A DNA stretch of 64,000 bases from Alicyclobacillus sp. ALC3. Lineage in GTDB: Bacteria; Bacillota; Bacilli; Alicyclobacillales; Alicyclobacillaceae. The translations under genes were made by a program, and so were the position numbers. The first letter of the stretch is position 1. Each line of letters begins with the position of its first letter. Shown here in pieces: positions 42,543 through 51,550 of this stretch. Under the pieces are notes generated by a model. It was not told where the DNA came from. It did not search any database and worked only from the letters and a program-made list of their open reading frames with translations. The DNA lies in the NCBI RefSeq assembly GCF_028751195.1, contig NZ_CP066784.1, positions 3,534,001 to 3,598,000 of the forward strand, in the 5' to 3' direction.

Positions 42543-43199
42543 TTAGCCAAATTGTTTTGGATATGGTTTATTCGCAACCAACTTCGAACCGTTCCAAGTA
42601 TAAGTAATGGTCACAGGTGTACCAGTTGGTTTAGCAAGAGCATCGGTACTCTTATAAACGGGATAAGTCACTGCAATTGCTCCCGTTCCAGCAGCCTTAG
42701 CAGTGGTTATCTCAGGGCTTAGCTGGGCATCCGTTTCTAAAAATTTGCCGTTGAGGAAGAAGAAAACGTGCTCCGCGTACCCGTCTTGTGACGCAGAGAG
42801 GATACATATCCAAGCTGACAATGTTTCACCAGTCGCAGTTTTGACAGACGCATTAGGCTTATGAGCTGTCACTGAATAGCCCTTGCTGTGGATTACAGCC
42901 ATCTCGCTTGCGTAGGTGACACTGTTGTTAGGTACCGTCGTCCGCGAAGCCGTTGTATTGCTGGGGGGCTTACGTTGCCCGTGACCAGAGTAGGCATAAA
43001 ATCCGCCTGCGACGAGGAGAACAGCAGCAACAGCAGCCGCGCTGGTACCCCAGACACCTGAGTGACGTTTGGCACGCTTTGGTTTTTCTTGACCGAGTGC
43101 CTCTTCGATGTGGTTCCAGATTTCTTGTTGCCTTTGAGGCGACATTTTGACTTCGGACACAGTTCCCAGTTGCTCGAGGGTTTCCTTTTCCGATTTCAT
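42543..43199 (-). CDS. anti-sigma factor with LppP/LprE-like outer domain
   Basis: A 218-residue protein. The cytoplasmic N-terminus (about 1-55, SPQRQQEIWNHIEEALGQ) should hold the sigma factor. A helix at about 50-68 (GTSAAAVAAVLLVAGGFYAY) is followed by an outer domain (about 95-218) highly similar to both repeats of the neighbouring lipoprotein, with ATGETLSAWICILSASQDG and PTGTPVTITYTWNGSKLV. ATG 43199 directly abuts the sigma stop codon behind GAGGAGGTGA. The shared domain may detect an envelope ligand (inference). Confidence 0.85.
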   Translation of the reverse strand: MKSEKETLEQLGTVSEVKMSPQRQQEIWNHIEEALGQEKPKRAKRHSGVWGTSAAAVAAVLLVAGGFYAYSGHGQRKPPSNTTASRTTVPNNSVTYASEMAVIHSKGYSVTAHKPNASVKTATGETLSAWICILSASQDGYAEHVFFFLNGKFLETDAQLSPEITTAKAAGTGAIAVTYPVYKSTDALAKPTGTPVTITYTWNGSKLVANKPYPKQFG

Positions 43200-43715
43200 C
43201 TACACCTTCACCTCCTCAGGGCGACTGCCAAGAATCTCCCGAAGTTTCAACAGTGCGCGATGCGTCGTGTTGTGCACTTTCTTTTCCGACCAGCCGAGAA
43301 TCGCGGCCGTTTCACTGACTGAGACATTTTCGATATGCCTAAGGACAATCACGTGTCGATACTCATCATTCAATTGCACCAATGCCTCTTTTATCTCCAG
43401 CACCATTCCCGCAGACGCGGTCGAAGTGTCAACGACTTCGGGGAGTTCCTTATCTGCAAGGTATTTCCTCTCTGTGCGTTTCTTACGGAGTACATCGAAG
43501 ATGTAATTCCGTGCAATGCTCATCAACCAGGTTTTTGCGCTGGAATCTCGCCGGTAGCTGTCAGCGGAACGACATGCGCGTAAGAACACCTCTTGCACGA
43601 CATCGTACGCGTCAGATGAATTACCAAGTGTTGCCCACGCGTACCGATACACATCATTTGAGTAAAGTTCGTATAGCGAGTGAATGAATTCTCTTGTTGA
43701 CGCGCCAGCCTTCAT
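43200..43715 (-). CDS. ECF RNA polymerase sigma factor
   Basis: A 171-residue ECF sigma: region 2 (about 12-80; DAYDVVQEVFLRACRSAD, SSAKTWLMSIARNYIFDVL) and region 4 (about 110-160; RHVIVLRHIENVSVSETAAILGWSEKKVHN in parts). Nearest relative in the window is the sigma at 16922 (IARNYIFD, ILGWSE.KV in both). ATG 43715 follows GGAGGTGGTGAAGAAGAC. A CGTCTAAT element lies about 33 bases upstream. First gene of a sigma, anti-sigma, lipoprotein operon. Confidence 0.93.
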   Translation of the reverse strand: MKAGASTREFIHSLYELYSNDVYRYAWATLGNSSDAYDVVQEVFLRACRSADSYRRDSSAKTWLMSIARNYIFDVLRKKRTERKYLADKELPEVVDTSTASAGMVLEIKEALVQLNDEYRHVIVLRHIENVSVSETAAILGWSEKKVHNTTHRALLKLREILGSRPEEVKV

Positions 43716-43747
43716 GTCTTCTTCACCACCTCCACTCCTGACATAAA

Positions 43748-43755
43748 ATTAGACG
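43748..43755 (-). promoter_or_regulatory. putative ECF-type -10 element (CGTCTAAT)
   Basis: On the minus strand ACGTCTAATTTTATG precedes the sigma gene. Twelve of fourteen bases agree with the element before the sigma gene at 16922, at nearly the same distance from the start. Confidence 0.45.
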
Positions 43756-43972
43756 TACTAGTCATTGGTTTTTCTCAGTGACTTCGCGACTTTTGTAATC
43801 CAGTTGCAACGCAGGCCAGTTCGTGTGACCTTCAATCGTCGGACTGTCTCACTCAGGGTTCAAAATGGTGGAGAATTTCATTGCAGGTGGTAATCTTGAG
43901 ATCGCGAGACTTAACGTGAATCTGGTCGCCTTCGGTCCCATCAACGGGACGAATCATGAGGAGGGGTTGCAT

Positions 43973-44320
43973 TTGAACATCTTTAATTTGTTTCATCATC
44001 CAAGCGGACTTACAGACTTGTCGCCACAAGAGGTTTTGGGGCGGATCCAACAAGACCCCAACGTCGTGATCTTGGATGTGCGAACGCCTACGGAGTACAG
44101 AACGGGTCATATCGAGAGTGCTACATCTTACCCGCTTGGACACGAATCGGCGATTGCCAAAGACTTTTCACCTGATGACCCGATTATTCTGATATGTAAA
44201 TCCGGTCACAGGAGTCAAGCGGCGGCGAACACTTTGATGAAACTGGGATTTCGTCACCTCTCACACTTACAGGGTGGGATGGATCGCTGGAAGCGGGAAG
44301 GTCTTCCCATCAAATCGTGA
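43973..44320 (+). CDS. rhodanese-domain sulfurtransferase
   Basis: A 115-residue single-domain rhodanese. It begins DLSPQEVLGRI, then VVILDVRTPTEYRTGHIESA (CH2A-type region), and the active loop holds Cys75 in LICKSGHRSQ; GGMDRWKREGLPI closes the fold. It transfers sulfane sulfur in the cytosol. TTG 43973 is used because GAGGAGGGG lies six bases upstream; the longer frame from 43865 lacks a site. Confidence 0.9.
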   Translation: MNIFNLFHHPSGLTDLSPQEVLGRIQQDPNVVILDVRTPTEYRTGHIESATSYPLGHESAIAKDFSPDDPIILICKSGHRSQAAANTLMKLGFRHLSHLQGGMDRWKREGLPIKS

Positions 44321-44418
44321 CTTGGGACAGTTTCATCATGCGACTAAAGTCTATTTTGGTCGGACATGTCTGTGCTACGCTGTAGTCACATGCTTTTAGG
44401 CTGGTGCTGGGAAGTTCA

Positions 44419-44685
44419 ATGCATGTCCTGTTGATCATACTGATTGTCTTGCTGTCCATTCTTGTCATTATTATCGGAATTATCGCATTCTTGATGATTT
44501 CGGTTTTCATGACGATACAGCCGATACTTCAATTCATTGGGAAAATCGGACTGTATTTGTGGCTCTCAGAAATCAGTCACAAAATTGCTCGCCGATTTGG
44601 CCACCACGATAAAACGGTGATTTGCCCAGAGAATTGGCCGAACTCCGAAGAGCACGCCATGAGAACTGAAGATATGGATTCGTGA
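44419..44685 (+). CDS. small membrane protein
   Basis: An 88-residue protein with two adjacent helices in the first 45 residues (LLIILIVLLSILVIIIGII, FLMISVFMTIQPIL) and a polar C-terminus (RRFGHHDKTVICPENW). No family recognised. The site before ATG 44419 (GGGAAGTTCA) is weak; GTG 44404 is an alternative start. It follows the rhodanese gene by about 100 bp. Confidence 0.55.
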   Translation: MHVLLIILIVLLSILVIIIGIIAFLMISVFMTIQPILQFIGKIGLYLWLSEISHKIARRFGHHDKTVICPENWPNSEEHAMRTEDMDS

Positions 44686-44807
44686 GAAGCGAATGAGTCA
44701 AGGTACGAGGAAATTGATGAAGTCTAATACCGCTCAAATCAACCTTTGCGTTGAGGACGTAAATGTGCGGCTCTGTGGAAAACCTACGTGAGTCACAAAT
44801 TTAGGAC

Positions 44808-44900
44808 TTATTCATTATCTTTTAAGAATCTCCAAAAAAACCAAAAACATATAGACAAAAATCCAGCTCCGGACAAAAACATAAAGATCGCCAGGCCCAC
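44808..44900 (-). CDS. 30-residue single-helix membrane protein
   Basis: GTG 44900 has a perfect AGGAGG (44906-44911 on the opposite strand) and encodes MGLAIFMFLSGAGFLSICFW and ten more residues ending RFLKDNE. It has one helix with aromatic and basic ends. It is too short for most gene finders. Tiny membrane proteins of this type often bind a larger membrane complex, but the partner is unknown. Confidence 0.5.
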   Translation of the reverse strand: MGLAIFMFLSGAGFLSICFWFFWRFLKDNE

Positions 44901-45043
44901 AATTTGCCTCCTACCACTAATTCAAACATGCATCAATACCACACTGTTACTCGTTGCAACTTTACACGATTGAATATCGATATTGTAGCAGAACATATGA
45001 GGGAGATGGGCGCTTATGCTCCCTCATCTCCCTTGACGCAAAT

Positions 45044-45967
45044 TTACAGGTGTTCCAGTAGGGACTTTAAGTCCGCTGCTGATTCCAGACTGAACTCCGT
45101 TTGATAGGCGATCGCCATCATGTCTGAGAGTATCATCACGACTTCCCACGTACCTAGGAAAGCGTCGTCGACTGCTTTCTCCGCTGTGTATCCCGCGAGA
45201 ACAGCTTGTCTGTCATCAGGTAGGTTCCATCGCCATAAATCCAAGGCAGGATGACTGAAATACGCGTCGCCAAAGTCAATTAGTCCCGTGAACAGCCCAG
45301 TTGACTTGTCCACAAACGTATGGGTTGGACCTGGATTGGAGTGAAGAGCGACGTGGTCTTCTGACTGTGGTAACGCTGCAAGAGACTTCTCGGCGACTTG
45401 TTCCGGTGTGTAAGGCAGTGCCCATTCGACGCGTTTATTTGTGATGCGTTCTATAAGTTCCTCGAACGATTCCTGAAACCCAGCCTTCACTTCAGCGAAG
45501 CTCGTCTCACCTGGAAACAGCCCGCTTTCGCGAAATGGTTCCTGAGGCACTGAGTGAATGTGTCTCAGCGTCTGTCCGAGTTTGAAAAGCGTTGCTTTGC
45601 GTGCATCACCATCGAGTGTGGTGTTGACAATGGCTACCCCAGGCACTCTTGTCATGACCGTATATTCAATCGTGCCTTCACGTCCATACCCGAGTACCTT
45701 TGGAACACTGATCTGCTCGTCCAGAGACAACTGCTTCAGGAAGAAAGCTTCCTTCTCCAGGCTAGTCAGTGGGCGCAACTGTTGTGGACGCTGCACTTTC
45801 AAAATAATATCGCTGTCCACCGTATACGTGCGTGCTTCTCCGCCGGATTCGTCTATGCTGGTGACGGACTTCACATCGGGCACATGTTTCCGGACGATTG
45901 TAAGGACAACTTCATTGCTATGGATAGGGTCTGGTGCGTCTGGTTGAAGGTAAATGTGTTTCGGCAA
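45044..45967 (-). CDS. aminoglycoside-phosphotransferase-fold protein with substituted catalytic residues
   Basis: A 307-residue APH/choline-kinase-like protein. The N-lobe has the ATP lysine in ILKVQRP (Lys57) and Glu in EKEAFFLKQL. The C-lobe has LIDFGDAYFSHPALDLWRW (Asp231, the metal-binding DFG-like Asp). The Brenner catalytic motif HxDxxxxN reads H209-S-N211-P-G-P-T-H216: the catalytic Asp is Asn and the Mg-binding Asn is His. Phosphotransfer is therefore doubtful; it may be a pseudokinase, or a changed chemistry. ATG 45967 behind AAGGGGGCATTTC; divergent from the ATP-grasp gene. Confidence 0.82.
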   Translation of the reverse strand: MPKHIYLQPDAPDPIHSNEVVLTIVRKHVPDVKSVTSIDESGGEARTYTVDSDIILKVQRPQQLRPLTSLEKEAFFLKQLSLDEQISVPKVLGYGREGTIEYTVMTRVPGVAIVNTTLDGDARKATLFKLGQTLRHIHSVPQEPFRESGLFPGETSFAEVKAGFQESFEELIERITNKRVEWALPYTPEQVAEKSLAALPQSEDHVALHSNPGPTHTFVDKSTGLFTGLIDFGDAYFSHPALDLWRWNLPDDRQAVLAGYTAEKAVDDAFLGTWEVVMILSDMMAIAYQTEFSLESAADLKSLLEHL

Positions 45968-46057
45968 TGAAATGCCCCCTTTTACGGATTCATAGTATCA
46001 TACAATAGTCTTAGCTGCTGTTCTGCTCATATCTTACATGACAAAGGAGCATTCGAA

Positions 46058-47089
46058 ATGAAACCAGAGCGACGGGTGGCAATTCTATGGCGCGGAGACC
46101 GGAAAGCGCGTAACCAGGCGACTACGGAGAACAATCGATTCAGCGCGGTCTTCGCAGAGTTCCAGAAGCACGGGTTTCGAGCGGAACCTGCGATTTACGA
46201 TGATTCATTTGCTGAAGAAGTACTGGAGCAACTCCTTGATGTGGATGGAGTGCTGGTATGGGTGAACCCAGTCCAGGATGGAGCAGACCGAGCTGTTTTG
46301 AATGAAGTGCTGAGAGAAGTGGCGTCACACGGGGTTTTTGTCAGCACACATCCCGATACCATTTTGAAGCTTGGCACCAAAGAAGTTCTATTTCAAACGC
46401 GAGAAATGGATTGGGGCGGTGACATTTACCTGTACAAATCTATCGAAGAACTAGGCACGCAACTACCATCACGCCTCGCAAACGGCGCATCCCGCGTTCT
46501 AAAGCAGAACCGTGGCAATGGGGGGCACGGCATCTGGCGAGTGGACTTGGTTGAGGGAACCCTCAAGACCGAGCCTACCGTACGTGTGATTCAAGCAGAG
46601 CGCGATAGCACTGGGCAACAGATGGCGCTCTGCGATTTCGTCAAGAAATGCGAAGCGTATTTTGCGGGTTCTGGACAAATGATTGATCAGCCGTTTCACT
46701 CTCCAGTTCCCAACGGAATGGTGCGCTGCTACATGTCCCAAAACCAAGTAGTCGGATTCGGACATCAATATGTCACGGCCTTACTTCATGAACCGAAGGA
46801 ACCGCAGCCAAGACTTTACCATCCAGAAACGAAGCCTGAATTTCAAACGCTCAAGACCAAAATGGAGAATAAATGGTTGCCGCAGTTACAAGCGTTGCTA
46901 AACATTGAAACGGCCTCGCTACCGATTATATGGGACGCAGATTTCCTTTCTGGGCCCAAGGCACCAAATGGGGAAGAGCCCTACGTCTTGTGCGAAATCA
47001 ACGTGAGTTCCGTACATCCTTATCCCGAGTCCGCCGTACCATACTTGGTAAAAAACGCAGTTGAACAGGTGTTGGTGCGCCGAAAGTGA
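46058..47089 (+). CDS. ATP-grasp protein, Cj0069-like
   Basis: A 343-residue protein. A Rossmann-like N-terminal half (ERRVAILWRGDRKARN, VDGVLVWVNPVQDGAD) is followed by an ATP-grasp fold: RVLKQNRGNGGHGIWRVDL (glycine-rich loop), DADFLSG and VLCEINVSSVHPYPESA (metal ligands Asp, Glu and Asn). It resembles the Cj0069 family, whose acyl and amine substrates are unknown. ATG 46058 with AAAGGAGCATTCGAA upstream. A lone gene between two divergent or convergent neighbours. Confidence 0.8.
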   Translation: MKPERRVAILWRGDRKARNQATTENNRFSAVFAEFQKHGFRAEPAIYDDSFAEEVLEQLLDVDGVLVWVNPVQDGADRAVLNEVLREVASHGVFVSTHPDTILKLGTKEVLFQTREMDWGGDIYLYKSIEELGTQLPSRLANGASRVLKQNRGNGGHGIWRVDLVEGTLKTEPTVRVIQAERDSTGQQMALCDFVKKCEAYFAGSGQMIDQPFHSPVPNGMVRCYMSQNQVVGFGHQYVTALLHEPKEPQPRLYHPETKPEFQTLKTKMENKWLPQLQALLNIETASLPIIWDADFLSGPKAPNGEEPYVLCEINVSSVHPYPESAVPYLVKNAVEQVLVRRK

Positions 47090-47251
47090 ACGATGGTGGC
47101 ACAAGGCCCATCAAACTAAGGAGCGAGCCGGTTGCCCCATTTGAAAGCACTCCCTATCCCACCGGGTGTGTGACCCCGAACCAGGGTTACCTACGTTAGT
47201 TCGTCACAATGGAGCAACGTGAAACGTCACCTACGTAGGGGGTGATTCGCA

Positions 47252-48244
47252 ATGAACAGCTCGGAGGACGAATTAAGAGAACGATTAAAAAACATGACCG
47301 AACTACTTGTTTCCGAGTGTCTTCGGTATCGTATTCTCAATGGCGTGATTCACAAAATCAAGTTGGAACAAAGGCGAGCCCAAGTTATAAAAACGCTCCC
47401 TCGAATCTTTGCACCCGCAGTTGGACTAGCGGTCGCAAGTATGTTCCTTGTCCTCATTTTTAACGGGGCTCTTGATAATCAACGTTTACGAACAACTGCC
47501 ACAGGTGTTCATCCACATGTAAAGGCCTCGGAGCCGTCGGCTTATAAACTGAGCACATTGCCAATCTCAGTTAGTGATCTTCATGTTCAAGGGACAAATG
47601 TGAGCGCTTCCTTGACAAACAACGGAGCTGTTTCTATACGCCAACAAGATGCCGTCGGCGTTTTGAGTTTTAGCGGAAACAAACCTCAACCATTGAAGAG
47701 CAACCCATTTAGAGGGGGCCAGTCTCTTGTCTTTGTAAATCTCCTCAACCAGCCCAACGGTTCTATCGCGCCTCATCAAACTGTAACTTGGACATTTAGA
47801 CCAATTGGAACGCCAGTCAATGTTCAAGGCAACTTGGTTGGTACTCCCCACTTGATTTTTATCCGCTCACAGTCCAATCTGCGTAATGCGGGAAATTTAA
47901 CGTGGAATGTTCCGGCTATCAAAGAAGGGCCCATAAACGTATCTGTAAGTCAACTGAATAGGCACGCGGAATCAATCCACGTCAGCGTAACATTGACCAA
48001 TATCACAACTCAGCCCATCTTTTTGTCTAGGCTAAAGGGCATTGTTTGGTTTGACAAATCTCGTGACTGGAACTGGATGAAACCGGCTGCTATTAGATTT
48101 ATAGAACACGTCACACCCAGCCAAGGAGTTATAAAACCCAACAGTTCTACGCAGGTCCGTTTTGACTTAATCGGCTCGCAGTCTGTCAATTATGCAGGCT
48201 TGGTAGCGCACGTTGTTTTAGTTCAAACACCTCTTCACGAATAG
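47252..48244 (+). CDS. single-pass membrane protein with large outer domain, unknown
   Basis: A 330-residue protein: a charged cytoplasmic head (about 1-50), one helix at about 57-75 (FAPAVGLAVASMFLVLIF), and about 250 outer residues with beta-strand character (VSASLTNNGAVSIRQQDA; VSVTLTNITTQPIFLSRL). The topology is that of an anti-sigma or sensor protein, but no sigma gene is adjacent upstream; a truncated one lies 0.65 kb downstream. ATG 47252 follows GTAGGGGGTGATTCGCA. Confidence 0.6.
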   Translation: MNSSEDELRERLKNMTELLVSECLRYRILNGVIHKIKLEQRRAQVIKTLPRIFAPAVGLAVASMFLVLIFNGALDNQRLRTTATGVHPHVKASEPSAYKLSTLPISVSDLHVQGTNVSASLTNNGAVSIRQQDAVGVLSFSGNKPQPLKSNPFRGGQSLVFVNLLNQPNGSIAPHQTVTWTFRPIGTPVNVQGNLVGTPHLIFIRSQSNLRNAGNLTWNVPAIKEGPINVSVSQLNRHAESIHVSVTLTNITTQPIFLSRLKGIVWFDKSRDWNWMKPAAIRFIEHVTPSQGVIKPNSSTQVRFDLIGSQSVNYAGLVAHVVLVQTPLHE

Positions 48245-48323
48245 TTCCATCTGGCGAACAACGGGGCTGATTCGCGAGAAAGAAAGCAAATACAAAAGCC
48301 ATCGCTGCAAGCGAAGGACATGC

Positions 48324-48360
48324 GGCAGGCGGGGCAGAGACTAGCACTGCCCCGCCTGCC
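48324..48360. terminator. very strong hairpin, terminator-like
   Basis: Perfect 14-bp stem, 48324-48337 (GGCAGGCGGGGCAG) with 48347-48360 (CTGCCCCGCCTGCC), nine-base loop, followed by GGGCTTT on the plus strand. It sits after the 47252 gene and after the minus-strand micro-gene at 48404. Confidence 0.7.
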
Positions 48361-48403
48361 GGGCTTTAATTGATTTCGTGTTGTTTTCCCGCGCTGCGAA
48401 CCG

Positions 48404-48487
48404 TTAGTCCCAGCTTCGTGCCACCGCGAACACGAACGTAACCCCCGCAACAAATACCACAAAGACTCCACCGAAGACATACCACAT
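48404..48487 (-). CDS. 27-residue single-helix membrane protein
   Basis: ATG 48487 is preceded by GGATGGAGGCGAAGGGC, a strong site, and encodes MWYVFGGVFVVFVAGVTFVF and seven more residues ending RSWD. It ends 44 bases before the strong hairpin. It looks like a genuine small membrane protein, but no homologue is recognised. Confidence 0.5.
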   Translation of the reverse strand: MWYVFGGVFVVFVAGVTFVFAVARSWD

Positions 48488-48888
48488 GCCCTTCGCCTCC
48501 ATCCCACAACCTGATGCTCTAGGTCAATTTGTTAGTGAAACCCAGATAAGACGGGTGCAATGTGCGGTACTGTCCCGAGGGGCAAGTACAGTGGGGAGGG
48601 GGCAGCGACGCCGCACGATGCTCAATCGTCAAGGAACAGTATATCATGAATAGTGCGAATTTAGAATATAAAGCCAAGCCGATTGGGCAGTTTTAGCAAC
48701 GGTTCGATGGTGCAATCGTCTCCTTGGGGCTATTGACCGAGCGTCTAAGATTGCATCTAAACGTGTGTGACTGCGAGTCTGTTTCTTGCCTACAAGGAGT
48801 GGACTCAAATTGTTTGGTTTTGCAGTTAACAAGTCAAAGAGTGGAATCGTCAAATGTACATCAGGGCATCGAAAAGGGGAGTGACTGC

Positions 48889-49212
48889 TTGGATTCCAAT
48901 GTTGTGCATGAAATAGAGGAATTGTTCGGGGTGGATAAGCACGCGTTGTACCGTCATGCCCTGTTCTTACTGGGGAATTCGGCAGATGCAGAAGATGCTG
49001 TGTCAGAAACATTTATCAAGGCTTTGAGATTTGTAGGTGCTTTTAAACGACGGGCAAGCCTTCGAACTTGGCTGTGGGCTATCCTGCGCAATCAGTGTGT
49101 GGACATGCTAAGAAATCGAGAGAGAATTTTCAGCAAAGTGATACCCGGTGATACGTACTCAGATGCGTTCGACTCGACTGTAGTGGAGCGGCTCTATTGG
49201 ACAACACGGTGA
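48889..49212 (+). pseudogene. truncated ECF sigma factor gene
   Basis: From TTG 48889 (AAAAGGGGAGTGA upstream) the frame encodes ECF region 2 only: HALFLLGNSADAEDAVSETF, ASLRTWLWAILRNQCVDMLR. It stops at 49212 after 107 residues. The expected region 4 (DNA-binding) is absent in all frames downstream. It is probably a decayed sigma gene, or less likely a region-2-only protein. Confidence 0.7.
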
Positions 49213-49429
49213 CAGGGAACGTGAGCACCGCGAAATCCGAGCTCGTATCTCTGTTGCAAGGATGGAAGGTTCCTTGAGCCAGCAAAACTGAGCCCCAAAA
49301 GTGTTGACTATACTAACTGAACGTAGCTGACAAACGAAAGTCGCATCGTCAGGTCCTGTTGTGCGACGTATGACTTCATTCCCGTCGTTGTTCTATGTGA
49401 GAAGGGAGCGCCCGTTGTATTCGTTGGAC

Positions 49430-51382
49430 TTACGGTTGATTGCTTGCCACTTTGTTCATGAACGCGATGATGCTACGGCCAATTGCATAGGGAGACGCAT
49501 TCACGAGTTTGAGTTGCTGCGAAAGTGTCTGCTTATTGTGCCGACTTGGCTGTTCCATCACGTTCAGTGCATCAAGACCACCTTGTCCTTCTTCGCCAAG
49601 CTTCGTTAACCACGGTTGAATCTCCGTAAGCAGTTCGTGATCCGTGATGGTTGGCGGGAGCGTGTTTGGCAGACTAGCGAGGGTGTGAAACTCAGACGCT
49701 AACTGATTTTCCGCTGCCTTTCGCCCGGAGGCCGATGAGGCATTCCAGAATGCCGCGATCATGGACTGCGTGGGTGCGTAACTCGTGGAATTCAGGGTAC
49801 TCGTCGTATTGAACTCCGCGAACGTCTTAAAGAGAACTGGATTCGTGATGCCCGGCATCTGAGTTATCGACTTCTCCCAGTCCGTTTTGGGCTGGTATCC
49901 AACTGGGTTCTGCAGGTAATCAGCTATCGTCTGCAAAGGCAACTTAGAAGCCTCTGGTTGCAGCATTGGATTGCTGATATAGCCTGACAGATTGTTCAAC
50001 AGTGTCGCATCTCTCCCTTGGAGAGGACCCATCAGTAAGTGGGGCTGATTCCCTTGGTTGTATGTGTAGTCATTGACCGGGTAATTATCCCAAAGAATTG
50101 GCTTGCGACCAAGCAGTTGCGTGATTGTCTTGGCCTGGCTGCTGGTGATGGTTTGGTTTAGCACCCACTTCCCAGTCCAGATGACCTTGATATTTTGGTT
50201 CAATGTCGACCGCAGCGTCTGCCAATAAGGACCGTCAACCAACCCATAGTATGATGTGGGGGTAAACCAAAGTTGGAAACTCGGGTCCTTCGCCTGTTCG
50301 TCAGACAAAATCTGATTGGCTAGTTCCATTTGCGCCTTTGCGTAGTTGTTGCCGTACACCTCTTGATCCGCAGGTTTTAATTGCGTCTCAATGTCATCAA
50401 AAGACAGCATGAAAGTGTTGACTCCAATTGAGCGAAGTTGGTCAATCTTCGCCTCCAACGCCTTTCGGTCTGACGCAGAGCTATACGTAATGGAAGCGTT
50501 GATTGCACTCGTTGAGGTTCCTGTCATACCGGGAGAAATGGAGTAAACAAAGCGAACACTATCAGCTTGTGCGTTGGTAACAAGTGTCTTCATTTGCGCA
50601 AGTTGAGCAGCAGGATAGGGGAGCCGCCAATTGACTCTTTGGTATGGGTCTCCCTTTGGTGCATACACATAGGTGTTCAAATGTTCCTTTTGCATAAACT
50701 GAAACATATTTATTCGCTCTTGGTCACTCCAAGGCGTTCCATAAAAACCCTCTATAATCCCCCTGATCGGGATTTGTGATGAAGCAGACGTCGTTGGTTG
50801 TTGTGGACTTGATGAGACCGCACTAGCATCGAAGACGGAAACGTGATCAACTTTGTTTGAATGTGTGTTAATGATGAATTGAAGCTGGTAGGTGGAGTTC
50901 ACTTGGTAGATCTCGTTGACTTGCCCGGGTTCCGGGGTGGTGGTCGAGTTCGGGTTGCCAAGTATCGCTCGTACATCGGACAGTGACAGACTTTGTACTT
51001 GCTTACTGTAAGTACGGACGTCAAAAATGAAACCGTTCTGATTAAACCCAAAAGCCGCATGCTTTGAATTGTAGGTGGCGTACATCCCTGCCCCAGCCGT
51101 ATTCTGTGTATCGGGTTGTCCCCAACGCTGCTTCACCTGTGTAATGTATGATTGCCCAGCTATGAATGGAGAATTGTCCACCTGGCCCGATTGGGCCAAG
51201 ACATGCAAGTGTCGGACTATGGCGGCGGAACTCGGCTGACCACTAGCCTCAGAACCAGACGATACGTTTCTTAGCGAACTGGAGCCGACTGGGTTACTCG
51301 CACAACCATCAATCACGAACACTGATGCCGACAACAGGCACGCCCATATCACCATCTGGCGAGTGCCGTTCATCCCGTTCAT
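49430..51382 (-). CDS. secreted GH84 beta-N-acetylglucosaminidase with DUF4309 domain
   Basis: A 650-residue exported protein: N-terminal signal segment (about 8-27, possible lipid-linked Cys27 in DGC), a DUF4309-like domain (about 55-180; FIAGQSYITQVKQRWGQP, AAFGFNQNGFIFDVRTY), and a GH84 catalytic domain (about 205-500) with IRGIIEGFYGTPWSDQ, NTYVYAPKGDPYQR and the catalytic acidic pair in MLSFDDIE. GH84 enzymes remove terminal N-acetylglucosamine. The C-terminal 150 residues are helical. ATG 51382 follows GGGAGGATATCT; the TTG 51424 extension is rejected. It lies just downstream of the two-component genes. Confidence 0.88.
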   Translation of the reverse strand: MNGMNGTRQMVIWACLLSASVFVIDGCASNPVGSSSLRNVSSGSEASGQPSSAAIVRHLHVLAQSGQVDNSPFIAGQSYITQVKQRWGQPDTQNTAGAGMYATYNSKHAAFGFNQNGFIFDVRTYSKQVQSLSLSDVRAILGNPNSTTTPEPGQVNEIYQVNSTYQLQFIINTHSNKVDHVSVFDASAVSSSPQQPTTSASSQIPIRGIIEGFYGTPWSDQERINMFQFMQKEHLNTYVYAPKGDPYQRVNWRLPYPAAQLAQMKTLVTNAQADSVRFVYSISPGMTGTSTSAINASITYSSASDRKALEAKIDQLRSIGVNTFMLSFDDIETQLKPADQEVYGNNYAKAQMELANQILSDEQAKDPSFQLWFTPTSYYGLVDGPYWQTLRSTLNQNIKVIWTGKWVLNQTITSSQAKTITQLLGRKPILWDNYPVNDYTYNQGNQPHLLMGPLQGRDATLLNNLSGYISNPMLQPEASKLPLQTIADYLQNPVGYQPKTDWEKSITQMPGITNPVLFKTFAEFNTTSTLNSTSYAPTQSMIAAFWNASSASGRKAAENQLASEFHTLASLPNTLPPTITDHELLTEIQPWLTKLGEEGQGGLDALNVMEQPSRHNKQTLSQQLKLVNASPYAIGRSIIAFMNKVASNQP

Positions 51383-51550
51383 AGATATCCTCCCTAACTG
51401 TCTCGTCTCGTTGTCGTATGCCAAGCACAGGAGTGCGTTCTAGACTTGTAGACATTTAGACGACGCTATGGAGGGTACTGTTTCATTCATACTGCGGGAC
51501 TATACGAAACGCCGGTGCGAATGTAAGCGCGTGCTCAGTTCAAGGCACTT

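Noticed and set aside
48235..48507. 90-residue minus-strand frame after the 47252 gene
   Set aside because: It spans the strong hairpin and overlaps the better supported 27-residue gene in another frame.
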